From positions 459,751-523,750 of the forward strand of contig NZ_JPRN01000001.1 of assembly GCF_000737715.1 (NCBI RefSeq): a stretch of DNA of 64,000 nucleotides. Direction: 5' to 3'. Within the stretch, counting starts at the first letter, position 1. Each line of letters opens with the position of its first letter. Position numbers and translations under genes: made by a program. This DNA comes from Chryseobacterium sp. JM1 (lineage in GTDB: Bacteria; Bacteroidota; Bacteroidia; Flavobacteriales; Weeksellaceae). The notes under the pieces were generated by a model. That model saw only the letters and a list, made by a program, of their open reading frames with translations, was not told the DNA's origin and did not search any database. Shown piece by piece: positions 1 to 7,145 of this stretch.

Positions 1-378
1 TATGTGATGAATAATCCAATGATGTACAATGATCCAACTGGAGAATTTTGGGCGTGGTTTATTGGATCTCTCGTAGGAAGCTATTTCTCCGGAGTGCAGG
101 CCAATCATGGAAATTTTAATCCTGTAAAATGGGACTGGAAAAACACATGGACAGCTGTAGTGGGGGGAGCCTTTGCCAGAGCTGCTATTGGCCAGGGCGT
201 AAGCAATATTAATGTATATGGAACAAAATTTATTGCAAATTCCGTAATTGGATCTGTGGGAAGTATATTTAATGGAATAGCGACCGGACAAAATATTTTT
301 AAAAGTGCGCTAATAGGATTCTCAGGAATTAATTATACATTTAATTTGTCTTCTAATAATCCAATTAATGCCGGATAT
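1..378 (+). repeat. Long direct repeat, copy 1: RHS core end and shared pre-tip segment
   Basis: This segment matches 1872-2249 without gaps. I count about 11 mismatches in the first 345 bases; similarity decays over the last 30. It encodes the conserved RHS end and a glycine-rich hydrophobic stretch before the variable tip. Such homology allows recombination to swap tips. Confidence 0.92.
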
Positions 379-990
379 GAGTATAGTATAAGTGAAATGC
401 TTGTTAATGATGATAATACTTTAATTGGTGGAACGGAAGCTGTTTTTAGCCGTGATACAGTATTAAAAGTTGCAAATGCTCACTATAAAAATCAATTTAT
501 CAGAGGTAGCTGGCATTTTGTAGATCAAACAAGTGACTTAAGTCCCTATATTCGAGGACAAGGCTATTCATTGGGAGGAAGTAGTAATGAAAATCTTTTA
601 GTCAATGGGGAAAAAAGAATTTGGGGACTAACAGAAATTGTTCGACATAATAATGTAATTGTTTGGCAAAGGATATATTTACCAAAAGGAGCATTTATAA
701 GTTTAGAACAATTAGATTTAACAATGGGACACGAGATTTTTCATTCTATATTAAACAATGCTAGGCTTTTTGATGATTATACACTCGATGGCCTCAATAG
801 AAAATCCTCAGTTCATGAGTACTATACTTCCAGATGGGAAGAGCAATATATAAAATTCCGAGGATGGCAAAAATTAAATCTAAATATGGAATCATTTAAT
901 AATGGTGTATGGGGAGTAAAAAACTTAGAGGGTCTTATGAATAAAATAAAACCTATTTATAATAATTACTTAAAAAGTACATTGAAATGA
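1..990 (+). CDS. RHS-repeat polymorphic toxin, C-terminal part with zincin-like tip (5' end outside window)
   Basis: This is the 3' end of an RHS gene whose reading frame enters from outside the window. The first visible residues, YVMNNPMMYNDPTGEF, are the end of the RHS-associated core, which packages a variable C-terminal toxin. Residues about 1-126 are nearly identical to the orphan tip at 1818-2810. After that the sequence diverges into a private tip of about 200 residues. The tip has HEIFH at visible residues 244-248, matching the HExxH zinc-binding motif of metallopeptidases, and a later VHEYY that could give a third ligand. Its stop codon overlaps the next start (ATGA), so the downstream lipoprotein is the natural immunity candidate. 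RHS identity is strong; protease activity is inferred from one motif. Confidence 0.85.
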   Translation, partial: YVMNNPMMYNDPTGEFWAWFIGSLVGSYFSGVQANHGNFNPVKWDWKNTWTAVVGGAFARAAIGQGVSNINVYGTKFIANSVIGSVGSIFNGIATGQNIFKSALIGFSGINYTFNLSSNNPINAGYEYSISEMLVNDDNTLIGGTEAVFSRDTVLKVANAHYKNQFIRGSWHFVDQTSDLSPYIRGQGYSLGGSSNENLLVNGEKRIWGLTEIVRHNNVIVWQRIYLPKGAFISLEQLDLTMGHEIFHSILNNARLFDDYTLDGLNRKSSVHEYYTSRWEEQYIKFRGWQKLNLNMESFNNGVWGVKNLEGLMNKIKPIYNNYLKSTLK

Positions 991-1613
991 AAAAAATTAT
1001 AATTTTATTAGGGTCTTTATTTCTAGCTTGTAAACAACAGCCAAAAGACACTTTTAGTTTAAAATATATAAAGAATAATAATGAAATATCTCTTTATTTT
1101 GAAAATAATACTAATGAAGATGTCATATTTCTAACACCTAATACTTTGGAATTTGGTGATAAAAATTTTAAGGATCTTACTTCTCGAGGAGGAAAAGAGG
1201 GAGATTTCCCTATAAATGTATACGCTATAATAGAATCAAATCAATCTGAAAAAAAGTATCAAAGCAAACTTGATAGCATTTGGAGGGATTATCTCACAGA
1301 GACTGGTTATAATGATTTTATAAAAGACATAAGGTCTTACGATGGTAATTCTGTATTTTATTTAAATAGCAATGGAAAATTGAACGTAAAATATAAGTTA
1401 AACATCAAACAATCACCTCCAATACATAAATATTCTTCAAAATTTAAACAAAATTATTATCCTTATGATAAAGTGTTAAAAGGGAATTATCCCGAAGGAG
1501 AATACTTAAGAAGGTTTTCAAAGCTTAATTTTGGTAAAGCAAAGTTTGTGGCACAACCTGTTATAGAAGATAGTTTATTTTTAAATATCTCACACAATGA
1601 TGCCAATAAATAA
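987..1613 (+). CDS. Small lipoprotein, candidate immunity protein for the RHS zincin tip
   Basis: A 208-residue protein with a lipoprotein signal (basic start, hydrophobic core, lipobox FLAC at about residues 12-15). Its start overlaps the RHS stop by 4 bases, the usual toxin-immunity arrangement. It belongs to a local family with the genes at 3388 and 4125 and the fragments at 3235 and 5617. The shared parts are FENNT near residue 40 and a C-terminal block with YYPY, RRFSKLNFGKAKF and PVIEDSLF. The alternating hydrophobic pattern suggests a beta-sandwich. Membrane anchoring would suit defence against a toxin acting in the envelope. I recognise no named family. The immunity role is inferred from position only. 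Confidence 0.75.
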   Translation: MKKIIILLGSLFLACKQQPKDTFSLKYIKNNNEISLYFENNTNEDVIFLTPNTLEFGDKNFKDLTSRGGKEGDFPINVYAIIESNQSEKKYQSKLDSIWRDYLTETGYNDFIKDIRSYDGNSVFYLNSNGKLNVKYKLNIKQSPPIHKYSSKFKQNYYPYDKVLKGNYPEGEYLRRFSKLNFGKAKFVAQPVIEDSLFLNISHNDANK

Positions 1614-1647
1614 AAGTTATCTACAACTAGTATTCTAGGCGATTTAC

Positions 1648-1682
1648 AAATTCCCTCTTAAATTAATCAAGAGGGAATTTTA
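1648..1682 (+). terminator. Rho-independent terminator after the first RHS/lipoprotein pair
   Basis: A 12-bp perfect stem (AAATTCCCTCTT / AAGAGGGAATTT) with a 9-base loop lies 34 bases after the lipoprotein stop. The downstream T tract is short. Confidence 0.7.
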
Positions 1683-1737
1683 TTGTAGCCCAGTCACCAC
1701 ATAGCTGCTAAAATGGCCAACTTTTAATTTTTTCTTA

Positions 1738-1789
1738 CTCCGACACTTTTGGAGGTCGTTAAACTCTCTCCGACAGATCTGGAGGTCGT
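1738..1789. repeat. Two imperfect 22-bp direct repeats with a 30-bp period, upstream of the orphan tip
   Basis: The units at 1738-1759 and 1768-1789 share CTCCGACA and TGGAGGTCGT around a variable centre, and each contains the partial dyad CTCC...GGAG. They sit in a 135-base non-coding stretch (1683-1817) that separates the first toxin module from the second and also contains AAAATGGCCAACTTTT. Repeated short sites like these occur at the ends of some insertion sequences. No transposase is present, so an IS scar is only a possibility. Confidence 0.55.
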
Positions 1790-1817
1790 AGATTTTTAAA
1801 TTATCACTCCTTAGCAA

Positions 1818-2810
1818 ATGATAATATTTGAGGTTATTCCTGCAAATACCCAAAATTATAACAAATACGAGTATGTGATGAATAACCCAATGATGTATAA
1901 TGATCCAACTGGAGAATTTTGGGCGTGGTTTATTGGATCTCTCGTAGGAAGCTATTTCTCTGGAGTGCAGGCCAATCATGGAAATTTTAATCCTGTAAAA
2001 TGGGATTGGAAAAACACATGGACAGCTGTAGTGGGGGGAGCCTTTGCCGGAGCTGCTATTGGCCAGGGCGTAAGCGATATTAATGTATATGGGACAAAAT
2101 TTATTGCAAATTCCGTAATTGGATCTGTGGGAAGTATATTTAATGGAATAGCGACCGGACAAAATATTTTTAAAAGTGCACTCATAGGATTCTCAGGTAT
2201 TAATTATACAATTAATTTGTCTTCTAGTGAGGGAATTAATGCCGGATATAAGTATATTATTTCTCCTAATTACAATGATTTTTATACACCAGAACAGGAA
2301 AACCCAGTAGCTCCTTGGTATTTTGATAAAAAAGGTGAAGAATTGCTTAATCACTGGCTTGGAGGATCGGGAAAAAATTTAAATTTTACGCACGATAAAG
2401 GTTGGAGTGACTATATGAGTAAGAATGGATTTATACGTGACGAGCTTGTCAAAAGGGCAGTTGCAAGAAGTTATATGATGTATTCTGAAGGAAAAACCAA
2501 ATATTCTGAAACGTCAGGAAATTTTGGGTTCGAAATAGATAATACATATAATACTGGCTATGGTATGCTTCATGGAACTCAATATTTTAGTTATTTTATG
2601 AATGGAAAATATGTTAAGTCAACTGATTCGTACGTTTTTAATTTTAATTTGAAATGGACTGATCAGATAAATCATAATAATAACGTTTTAATGGATAGGG
2701 TTTTCAGTGGTATTGCAAGATCTGCTGCCCGTCCTGCTGATTATTGGATAACCATTAAATGGGCTCAAACAATTATAATAAAAAGTAAAGAATGGGAAAG
2801 ATTAAGATAA
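1818..2810 (+). CDS. Orphan RHS C-terminal tip of unknown toxin class (displaced tip cassette)
   Basis: A 330-residue frame that starts inside the RHS core (TQNYNKYEYVMNNPMMYNDPTG) and has none of the upstream RHS repeats. Residues about 19-144 repeat the pre-tip segment of the first RHS gene. Residues about 145-330 are a different tip, with YGMLHGTQYF and a C-terminus rich in aromatic residues (PADYWITIKWAQ). I do not recognise the fold. Whether it is translated is unclear: the ATG has no evident promoter or ribosome site, and displaced tips are often silent reservoirs activated by recombination into the full gene. It overlaps the next lipoprotein gene by 19 bases. Confidence 0.75.
   Translation: MIIFEVIPANTQNYNKYEYVMNNPMMYNDPTGEFWAWFIGSLVGSYFSGVQANHGNFNPVKWDWKNTWTAVVGGAFAGAAIGQGVSDINVYGTKFIANSVIGSVGSIFNGIATGQNIFKSALIGFSGINYTINLSSSEGINAGYKYIISPNYNDFYTPEQENPVAPWYFDKKGEELLNHWLGGSGKNLNFTHDKGWSDYMSKNGFIRDELVKRAVARSYMMYSEGKTKYSETSGNFGFEIDNTYNTGYGMLHGTQYFSYFMNGKYVKSTDSYVFNFNLKWTDQINHNNNVLMDRVFSGIARSAARPADYWITIKWAQTIIIKSKEWERLR
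1872..2249 (+). repeat. Long direct repeat, copy 2: shared RHS pre-tip segment
   Basis: Second copy of 1-378 at a constant offset of 1871. Differences are mostly single substitutions. It marks the boundary at which tip exchange would occur. Confidence 0.92.
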
Positions 2811-3217
2811 TTATAGTGCTTTTTTTTCTTATTAATTGTAATAAAAATTCTAATATTACAAGAAATAATAAGGATAGAGCAACATTTGTTAAGACAAATA
2901 CCTTTATAAATTCGCCGGGAATATACCATTTTAGAGATATAAGTATTATTGTAAAAGAATTTAAAGATAATACTATTGTCTATGGCGTTTTTGATTATTA
3001 TAATAACATATTATATCAGAGGAATATTAATACTTCAATCAGTAACAATATGAAATGGGCTATTTACATTGATAATCAAGGGCAAATATGGTTTTATAAT
3101 GTGGATTATCAAGAGACTGGTGTATTTATTATAGAAGGAAAAAAAGGAACTTTTATTAAAGACAAAAATAAATTTCCACCAATACCTCGAGAGCTTATAA
3201 AATTTATAAAAGAATAG
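2792..3217 (+). CDS. Small lipoprotein, candidate immunity protein for the orphan tip
   Basis: A 141-residue protein with a short hydrophobic signal and lipobox LINC at about residues 13-16, so it is probably a lipoprotein. The mature part is rich in Asn, Ile and Tyr and looks all-beta. It is not clearly related to the lipoproteins at 987, 3388 and 4125. The 19-base overlap with the orphan tip suggests a cognate pair. A damaged copy of its first 22 codons, together with the tip's 3' end, recurs at 4884-5014. No known family was recognised. Confidence 0.7.
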   Translation: MGKIKIIIVLFFLINCNKNSNITRNNKDRATFVKTNTFINSPGIYHFRDISIIVKEFKDNTIVYGVFDYYNNILYQRNINTSISNNMKWAIYIDNQGQIWFYNVDYQETGVFIIEGKKGTFIKDKNKFPPIPRELIKFIKE

Positions 3218-3234
3218 TTTTAATGTCAAAATTT

Positions 3235-3288
3235 GTTATAGAAGACAGCTTGTTTATCAGGATTAGTGAGAAAGATGCAAACTTTTAA
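3235..3288 (+). pseudogene. 3' fragment of the RHS-linked lipoprotein family
   Basis: Seventeen codons plus stop (VIEDSLFIRISEKDANF) match the last residues of the 4125 lipoprotein almost exactly. They directly follow the unrelated 2792 gene, so this is a recombination scar. It is the left end of a 156-base repeated module. Confidence 0.85.
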
Positions 3289-3343
3289 AAATCAAAGAAA
3301 CATAGAATAGCCTTCGGCTTATTTTAAAAATATTTATATTTTC

Positions 3344-3372
3344 AGCTCCTACAATACATCGTAGGAGCTTTT
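3344..3372 (+). terminator. Terminator in repeat module A
   Basis: A perfect 9-bp stem AGCTCCTAC / GTAGGAGCT with an 8-base loop and TTTT. It ends transcription 16 bases before the next lipoprotein ATG. Confidence 0.8.
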
Positions 3373-3387
3373 AAAAAGCACTTTAAA

Positions 3388-3978
3388 ATGAGAAGCAGAA
3401 TAATTTTACTGGTTTTTTCTTTCTTTTTTCTTTTTTCATGTAAAAAGAAGAAAACACATACTTTTAATCTATCCTACATAAAGGATAACAAAAATATAGT
3501 ACTTAATTTTGATAATAATACCAATACTGACATCGTATTTTTGGCACCTAATATGATAGGGTTTGAGAGCGAGAAAAATAAAGACTCTCAAAATGTATAT
3601 GCTATAGTAAATACTAAAAAGCAAAATAAATATTATCAAGAAATACTAGATAGTCTTTATATAAAAACATTGATAAATGAAAATATGCAGGTTCTTATTG
3701 ATTTAAAGCGTCCTTCCGATGGGCATTCTGTATTTTATTTGAAAAAAGACAGCTCTTTAAAGATATTTTACGATTTAAATATACTAAGAACTGCTATCCC
3801 TTCTAAGTATAAACAGATTTATTATCCTTACAAAAGAGGAATAGAGGAGAATTATTTAGAAAGAGATTATATATCGAAATTTTCTAAACTTAATTTTGGT
3901 AAGGCAAGATTTATATTGCAGCCAGTAATAAAGGATAGTTTGTTTATAACTATTTCTGAAAAAGATACAAATTATTAA
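3388..3978 (+). CDS. Small lipoprotein, divergent member of the RHS-linked family
   Basis: A 196-residue lipoprotein (lipobox LFSC at about residues 14-17, then a lysine run). It aligns along its length with the 987 and 4125 products, sharing FDNNTN, the GHSVFYL segment and the tail SKLNFGKARF...QPVIKDSLF. It is shorter by a gap near residue 60. No toxin gene precedes it, so it looks like an orphan immunity gene kept to resist neighbours' toxins; that role is inferred. It has its own leader from module A and its own terminator. Confidence 0.75.
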   Translation: MRSRIILLVFSFFFLFSCKKKKTHTFNLSYIKDNKNIVLNFDNNTNTDIVFLAPNMIGFESEKNKDSQNVYAIVNTKKQNKYYQEILDSLYIKTLINENMQVLIDLKRPSDGHSVFYLKKDSSLKIFYDLNILRTAIPSKYKQIYYPYKRGIEENYLERDYISKFSKLNFGKARFILQPVIKDSLFITISEKDTNY

Positions 3979-3984
3979 AATGTT

Positions 3985-4013
3985 AATCCGCCTGGCAAAT
4001 GAGGCGGATTTTT
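3985..4013 (+). terminator. Terminator after the 3388 lipoprotein gene
   Basis: A perfect 9-bp stem AATCCGCCT / AGGCGGATT with an 8-base loop and a T tract, 7 bases after the stop codon. Confidence 0.85.
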
Positions 4014-4052
4014 ATATAATTAGGGGTCAGCTTTAAACTCTCATTAAATAAT

Positions 4053-4106
4053 ATGAAAAGAATTATAATATCGTGTCTTAGCTGTACTTTTTGTTCACCA
4101 CAGTAA
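4053..4106 (+). pseudogene. 5' fragment related to the lipoprotein gene at 5018
   Basis: A 17-codon frame, MKRIIISCLSCTFCSPQ then stop, matches the first codons of the 5018 gene, including the DNA string TTTTTGTTCACCACAG. The gene is cut immediately after, and the leader for the 4125 lipoprotein follows. Confidence 0.7.
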
Positions 4107-4124
4107 AATTCAAAGCACTTTAAA

Positions 4125-4757
4125 ATGAAAAATATTACATTAACTCTATTAATAATATTTTGTTTATTGTCTTGTAAGGAAAAAAAGAATGATGCCTTCA
4201 GCTTAGAGTATGTTAAAAATAGTAATGAACTGATTCTTGTATTTGAAAACAATACTTCTCAAAATATAATTTTTCCAGTACCTAACACTCTTGAATTTGG
4301 AGACAAAAACTTTAAAGATTTTTCTACACAGGGTAATATGGAAGGTTATTATCCTATTACAGTTTATGCAACAATAAAGGATAATCAATTTTCAAAATTT
4401 TATCAAAAAAAATTAGATAGCATTAGAAATTTCAACTTATCAGAGAGAGGGATGGCTGATTTAATAAATCAAGTGATGCCTGGTGACGGGGATTCTGTAT
4501 TTTATTTAAAAAGCAATGGAAAATTGAACGTAAAATATAAGCTTATAATCAGACAATCTCCCCCAACAAAAAAATATTCTTCAAAATTTAAACAAAACTA
4601 TTATCCATATGGTAGAATATTGAAAGGTAAATATCCTGAAGCAGAATATTTAAGAAGATTTTCAAAGCTTAATTTTGGTAAAGCAAAGTTTGTGGCACAA
4701 CCTGTTATAGAAGACAGCTTGTTTATCAGGATTAGTGAGAAAGATGCAAATTTTTAA
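4125..4757 (+). CDS. Small lipoprotein, close paralogue of the 987 immunity candidate
   Basis: A 210-residue lipoprotein (lipobox LLSC at about residues 14-17). It is the closest relative of the 987 product: both have NTLEFGDKNFKD, SNGKLNVKYKL, KYSSKFKQNYYPY and RRFSKLNFGKAKFVAQPVI. The C-terminal third is nearly identical in DNA, while the first two thirds differ, as expected if gene conversion homogenises the 3' end and selection diversifies the rest. It has no adjacent toxin. It starts 13 bases after the common leader AAAGCACTTTAAA and is followed by module B. Confidence 0.78.
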   Translation: MKNITLTLLIIFCLLSCKEKKNDAFSLEYVKNSNELILVFENNTSQNIIFPVPNTLEFGDKNFKDFSTQGNMEGYYPITVYATIKDNQFSKFYQKKLDSIRNFNLSERGMADLINQVMPGDGDSVFYLKSNGKLNVKYKLIIRQSPPTKKYSSKFKQNYYPYGRILKGKYPEAEYLRRFSKLNFGKAKFVAQPVIEDSLFIRISEKDANF

Positions 4758-4859
4758 AAATCAAAGAAACATAGAATAGCCTTCGGCTTATTTTAAAAAT
4801 ATTTATATTTTCAGCTCCTACAATACATCGTAGGAGCTTTTAAAAAGCATTTTAAAATG
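4704..4859 (+). repeat. 156-bp module, copy B
   Basis: Same layout and length as 3235-3390, here beginning within the intact 4125 gene. The leader reads AAAGCATTTTAAA and leads into the truncated ATG at 4857. Confidence 0.9.
4813..4841 (+). terminator. Terminator in repeat module B
   Basis: Same 9-bp stem and loop as in module A (AGCTCCTAC / GTAGGAGCT), followed by TTTT. Confidence 0.8.
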
Positions 4860-5014
4860 AAAAATATTATATTAATCTTATGTAAGATCTACTGCCCGTC
4901 CTGCTGATTATTGGATAACAATTAAGTTATAATAAAAAGCAAAGAATGGGAAAGATTAAGATAATTACAGTGCTATTTCTTCTTATTAATTGTAATGAAA
5001 ATTCTAAATATTAA
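4857..5014 (+). pseudogene. Mosaic scar: lipoprotein start joined to the 3' end of the orphan-tip/immunity pair
   Basis: About nine codons of a 4125-like lipoprotein start (MKNIILIL) run at about 4884 into a sequence matching the 3' end of the orphan tip (compare about 2713-2790). Next comes a truncated copy of the 2792 lipoprotein (4946-5014, 22 codons to its lipobox and then a stop). Nothing here can make a full protein. The order records at least two recombination events. Confidence 0.8.
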
Positions 5015-5017
5015 AAA

Positions 5018-5545
5018 ATGAAAAAAAGTATTGTATTAATAATAACATCTTGTGGATGTATTTTTTGTTCACCACAGATGAAACTAAATAAAAGCAAAGA
5101 AATAGACATTCTTATCAACACACCTTGGAAAATTGAAGAAAATAATAGAATAAATTATATTATTGAAAATAAGAGTAATAAGACATATGTTATTGATAGG
5201 GATGGTTTTGAAGGGGTTTCTTATTGGTTATTTAATAATGAAAAACTGAATCAAATTGATCGTTGGAGAGGTTATTACGCACGTTATAATGATGATGATT
5301 GTGCAAACGATCTAATAATAATTAAACCCAAACAAAAAATTGATACAACCTTAAATTTGAATGATCTCGATAAAGGAATCTATGATTTATCTAAATCAGG
5401 AAAATATATCTGGAATGTTAAATCTAACCATAGTAAAAAGAACACTATGCCTTCAACTTGTAAATCATATATAAATTCTTTAGAAAAGAAAGGATATATT
5501 ATTTTAGAAGATAGTATTGTTGCTAAGATCCCCTTTGTAAGATAA
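5018..5545 (+). CDS. Small putative exported or lipid-anchored protein of the RHS accessory locus
   Basis: A 175-residue protein with a hydrophobic N-terminus ending GCIFCSPQ, so probably exported; the Cys at about 17 may be lipidated, though the lipobox is atypical. The mature part (ENKSNKTYVIDRDGFEGVSYW, with Cys residues near 100 and 148) is beta-rich and resembles the neighbouring lipoproteins in style but not in clear motifs. A fragment of the same gene lies at 4053. It is probably another immunity-type gene without its toxin. The function is unknown. Confidence 0.65.
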   Translation: MKKSIVLIITSCGCIFCSPQMKLNKSKEIDILINTPWKIEENNRINYIIENKSNKTYVIDRDGFEGVSYWLFNNEKLNQIDRWRGYYARYNDDDCANDLIIIKPKQKIDTTLNLNDLDKGIYDLSKSGKYIWNVKSNHSKKNTMPSTCKSYINSLEKKGYIILEDSIVAKIPFVR

Positions 5546-5616
5546 ACTTAGTATAAGTAGTCTAAATTTATAGGTTGAGAATTAAATTTTAGTAGGAGTG
5601 TAATCCTCCCATAGAA

Positions 5617-5802
5617 AAGTATTCTTCAAAATTTAAACAAAACTATTATCCTTATGACAAAGTATTAAAAGGGAATTATCCCGAAGGAAGGTACTTAAGA
5701 AGGTTTTTAAAGCTTAATTTTGGTAAAGCAAAGTTTGTTGCACAGCCTGTTATAGAAGACAGCTTGTTTATCATGATTAGCGAGAAAGATACAAACTTTT
5801 AA
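5617..5802 (+). pseudogene. 3' fragment of the RHS-linked lipoprotein family
   Basis: Sixty-one codons and a stop, with KYSSKFKQNYYPYDKVLKG, the RRFLKLNFGKAKF block and the IEDSLF tail, match the end of the 987 and 4125 products. There is no start, signal peptide or upstream two thirds. It is followed by module C. Confidence 0.85.
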
Positions 5803-5890
5803 AAATCAAAGCAACATAGAATAGCCTTCGGCTTACTTTAAAAATATTTATATTTTCAGCTCCTACAATAAAATGTAGGAGCTTTTTTTT
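5749..5890 (+). repeat. 156-bp module, copy C (shortened)
   Basis: Third copy of the tail-hairpin-terminator module, ending at the terminator T tract without the leader and ATG. It closes the RHS accessory locus. Confidence 0.88.
5858..5890 (+). terminator. Terminator in repeat module C
   Basis: AGCTCCTAC / GTAGGAGCT stem with a different loop (AATAAAAT) and eight T residues, the strongest of the three copies. Confidence 0.85.
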
Positions 5891-5892
5891 AC

Positions 5893-6110
5893 ACAAATAT
5901 CTGTGTCAATCTGTAAAATCTGCGAGAGACTTTTTCAATATCATAAATAAACGAGCTCATCATTTTATTTCACGCAGATCTCACGGATCCCGCAGATGTT
6001 TATGAATAATTATCTGTGAAATTTGCGTGATCTGTGGGAATAAAATACCATGACTTCTTACAATCTTTATATGCAAGATGCTTCGACTCCGCTCAGCATG
6101 ACAGGAGCAC
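5893..6110. repeat. Intergenic repeat block with CAGAT/ATCTG words
   Basis: A non-coding stretch between the RHS locus and the AraC gene. It has recurrent, partly inverted words (ATCTGTGTCAATCTG, CACGCAGATCTCACGG, CGTGATCTGTGGG) and then GCTTCGACTCCGCTCAGCAT at 6080-6099. The style matches the dispersed intergenic repeat at 14645-14910. No gene was seen. Confidence 0.6.
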
Positions 6111-6125
6111 GTTAAAAGAATATTT

Positions 6126-7031
6126 TTAAAAAGTAGCTTTTAATGTAACCTCTTTTTCAACCTTCAGATCCACATTTACCTTATTGTGCGAGAAATTCTT
6201 TATAAACTCAGAAGGTGTCTTCTCCGTATACTTTTTAAACATCCGGTTAAAATAGGTCACATTGTTAAATCCACAGCTGTAGCTGCATTCTGAAATAGTC
6301 TTATCCTGAGCCATCAGTAGGCAGGCTTTATTGATACGGTACCGGTTTACAAATTCCGTAAAAGTGATCTGCGTCGCTTTTTTAAAAAAGTTGCAGAAAG
6401 CCGGCAGTGTAAGATTGGCTAGTTTGGCCACATCTTCGATATTGATTTCCTTATCATAATGATGTTCTACGTAGGTGAAGATATTTTCCAGTCTCGTTTT
6501 ATTTTTTGAGATAATGGTGTACGGCATAATTTCCTTGTTCAAAAGATCATAATCCTTACATTTTGAAAGTTCAAATAAAATCTCAAGCAGCAACAGATAT
6601 CTTTTATAGCCTTCAGATTCCAGCATGAGTTTCAGTTTGGGAAGCATTACCTTTTTGATTTTATGATGAAAGTGAATTCCGTATTTGGAAAGCTCCAGCA
6701 GATTTTTGATCGATCGGGCTTCCACTTCCTGCTGAGGAAACTGAAGAATTTCTTCCCTGAACTGAAGGACAATTTCTTCATGCGGATCCGTAGAATTTAA
6801 TCCAAACCCTGAATGTGGAATATTGGAGCCTATCAACACCAGATCTCCATTCGTATAATTGCTTTTGTGATAGCCCACGTGGCGGGTTCCGTTCCCGGAA
6901 ATAACACATACCAGTTCAATTTCGGGATGGTAATGGTATTCCCACTTGAACTCGCAGATGGGCGAATTGTTGTGCAGGGTGCGGAAGGAACTCTTTTCAC
7001 TCGCAATAATTCTTTCAAAACTGACTTTCAT
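6126..7031 (-). CDS. AraC-family transcriptional regulator of the trehalose-type locus
   Basis: A 301-residue regulator. The N-terminus (about 1-110) is a cupin-like sensor with HYHPEIELV near residue 33. The C-terminus (about 190-290) has two helix-turn-helix motifs typical of AraC, including NVTYFNRMFKKYTEKTPSEF. It is divergent from the transporter-trehalase-receptor operon, with 114 bases between starts, so it is the likely local activator, probably sensing a sugar or its phosphate. The ligand cannot be read from the sequence. Confidence 0.88.
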   Translation of the reverse strand: MKVSFERIIASEKSSFRTLHNNSPICEFKWEYHYHPEIELVCVISGNGTRHVGYHKSNYTNGDLVLIGSNIPHSGFGLNSTDPHEEIVLQFREEILQFPQQEVEARSIKNLLELSKYGIHFHHKIKKVMLPKLKLMLESEGYKRYLLLLEILFELSKCKDYDLLNKEIMPYTIISKNKTRLENIFTYVEHHYDKEINIEDVAKLANLTLPAFCNFFKKATQITFTEFVNRYRINKACLLMAQDKTISECSYSCGFNNVTYFNRMFKKYTEKTPSEFIKNFSHNKVNVDLKVEKEVTLKATF

Positions 7032-7145
7032 CTGATTAATCGTATTTATTCAATAAAAATACTAATTATATTAATATAGTTCAAATATTGATTTATTGTG
7101 TTAAATTAATGTTAAGCGAAATGCTTCTATCTTAGCCGACAAGAA

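Larger units (their letters stand above)
3235..3390 (+). repeat. 156-bp module, copy A: gene tail, hairpin, terminator, leader, next ATG
   Basis: Near-identical copies lie at 4704-4859 and, shortened, at 5749-5890. Each has the lipoprotein tail, a small UUCG-like hairpin (AGCC-TTC-GGCT), an AGCTCCTAC terminator and, in A and B, the leader AAAGCAYTTTAAA leading into the next lipoprotein ATG. Confidence 0.9.

Noticed and set aside
1738..1789. CRISPR-like repeats
   Set aside because: Only two units, 22 bases, imperfect, with 8-base spacers and no cas genes.
1680..2185. Open frames on the minus strand opposite the orphan RHS tip
   Set aside because: They lie antisense to the conserved RHS segment and their sequences show no protein-like features. 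The plus-strand frame explains the region.
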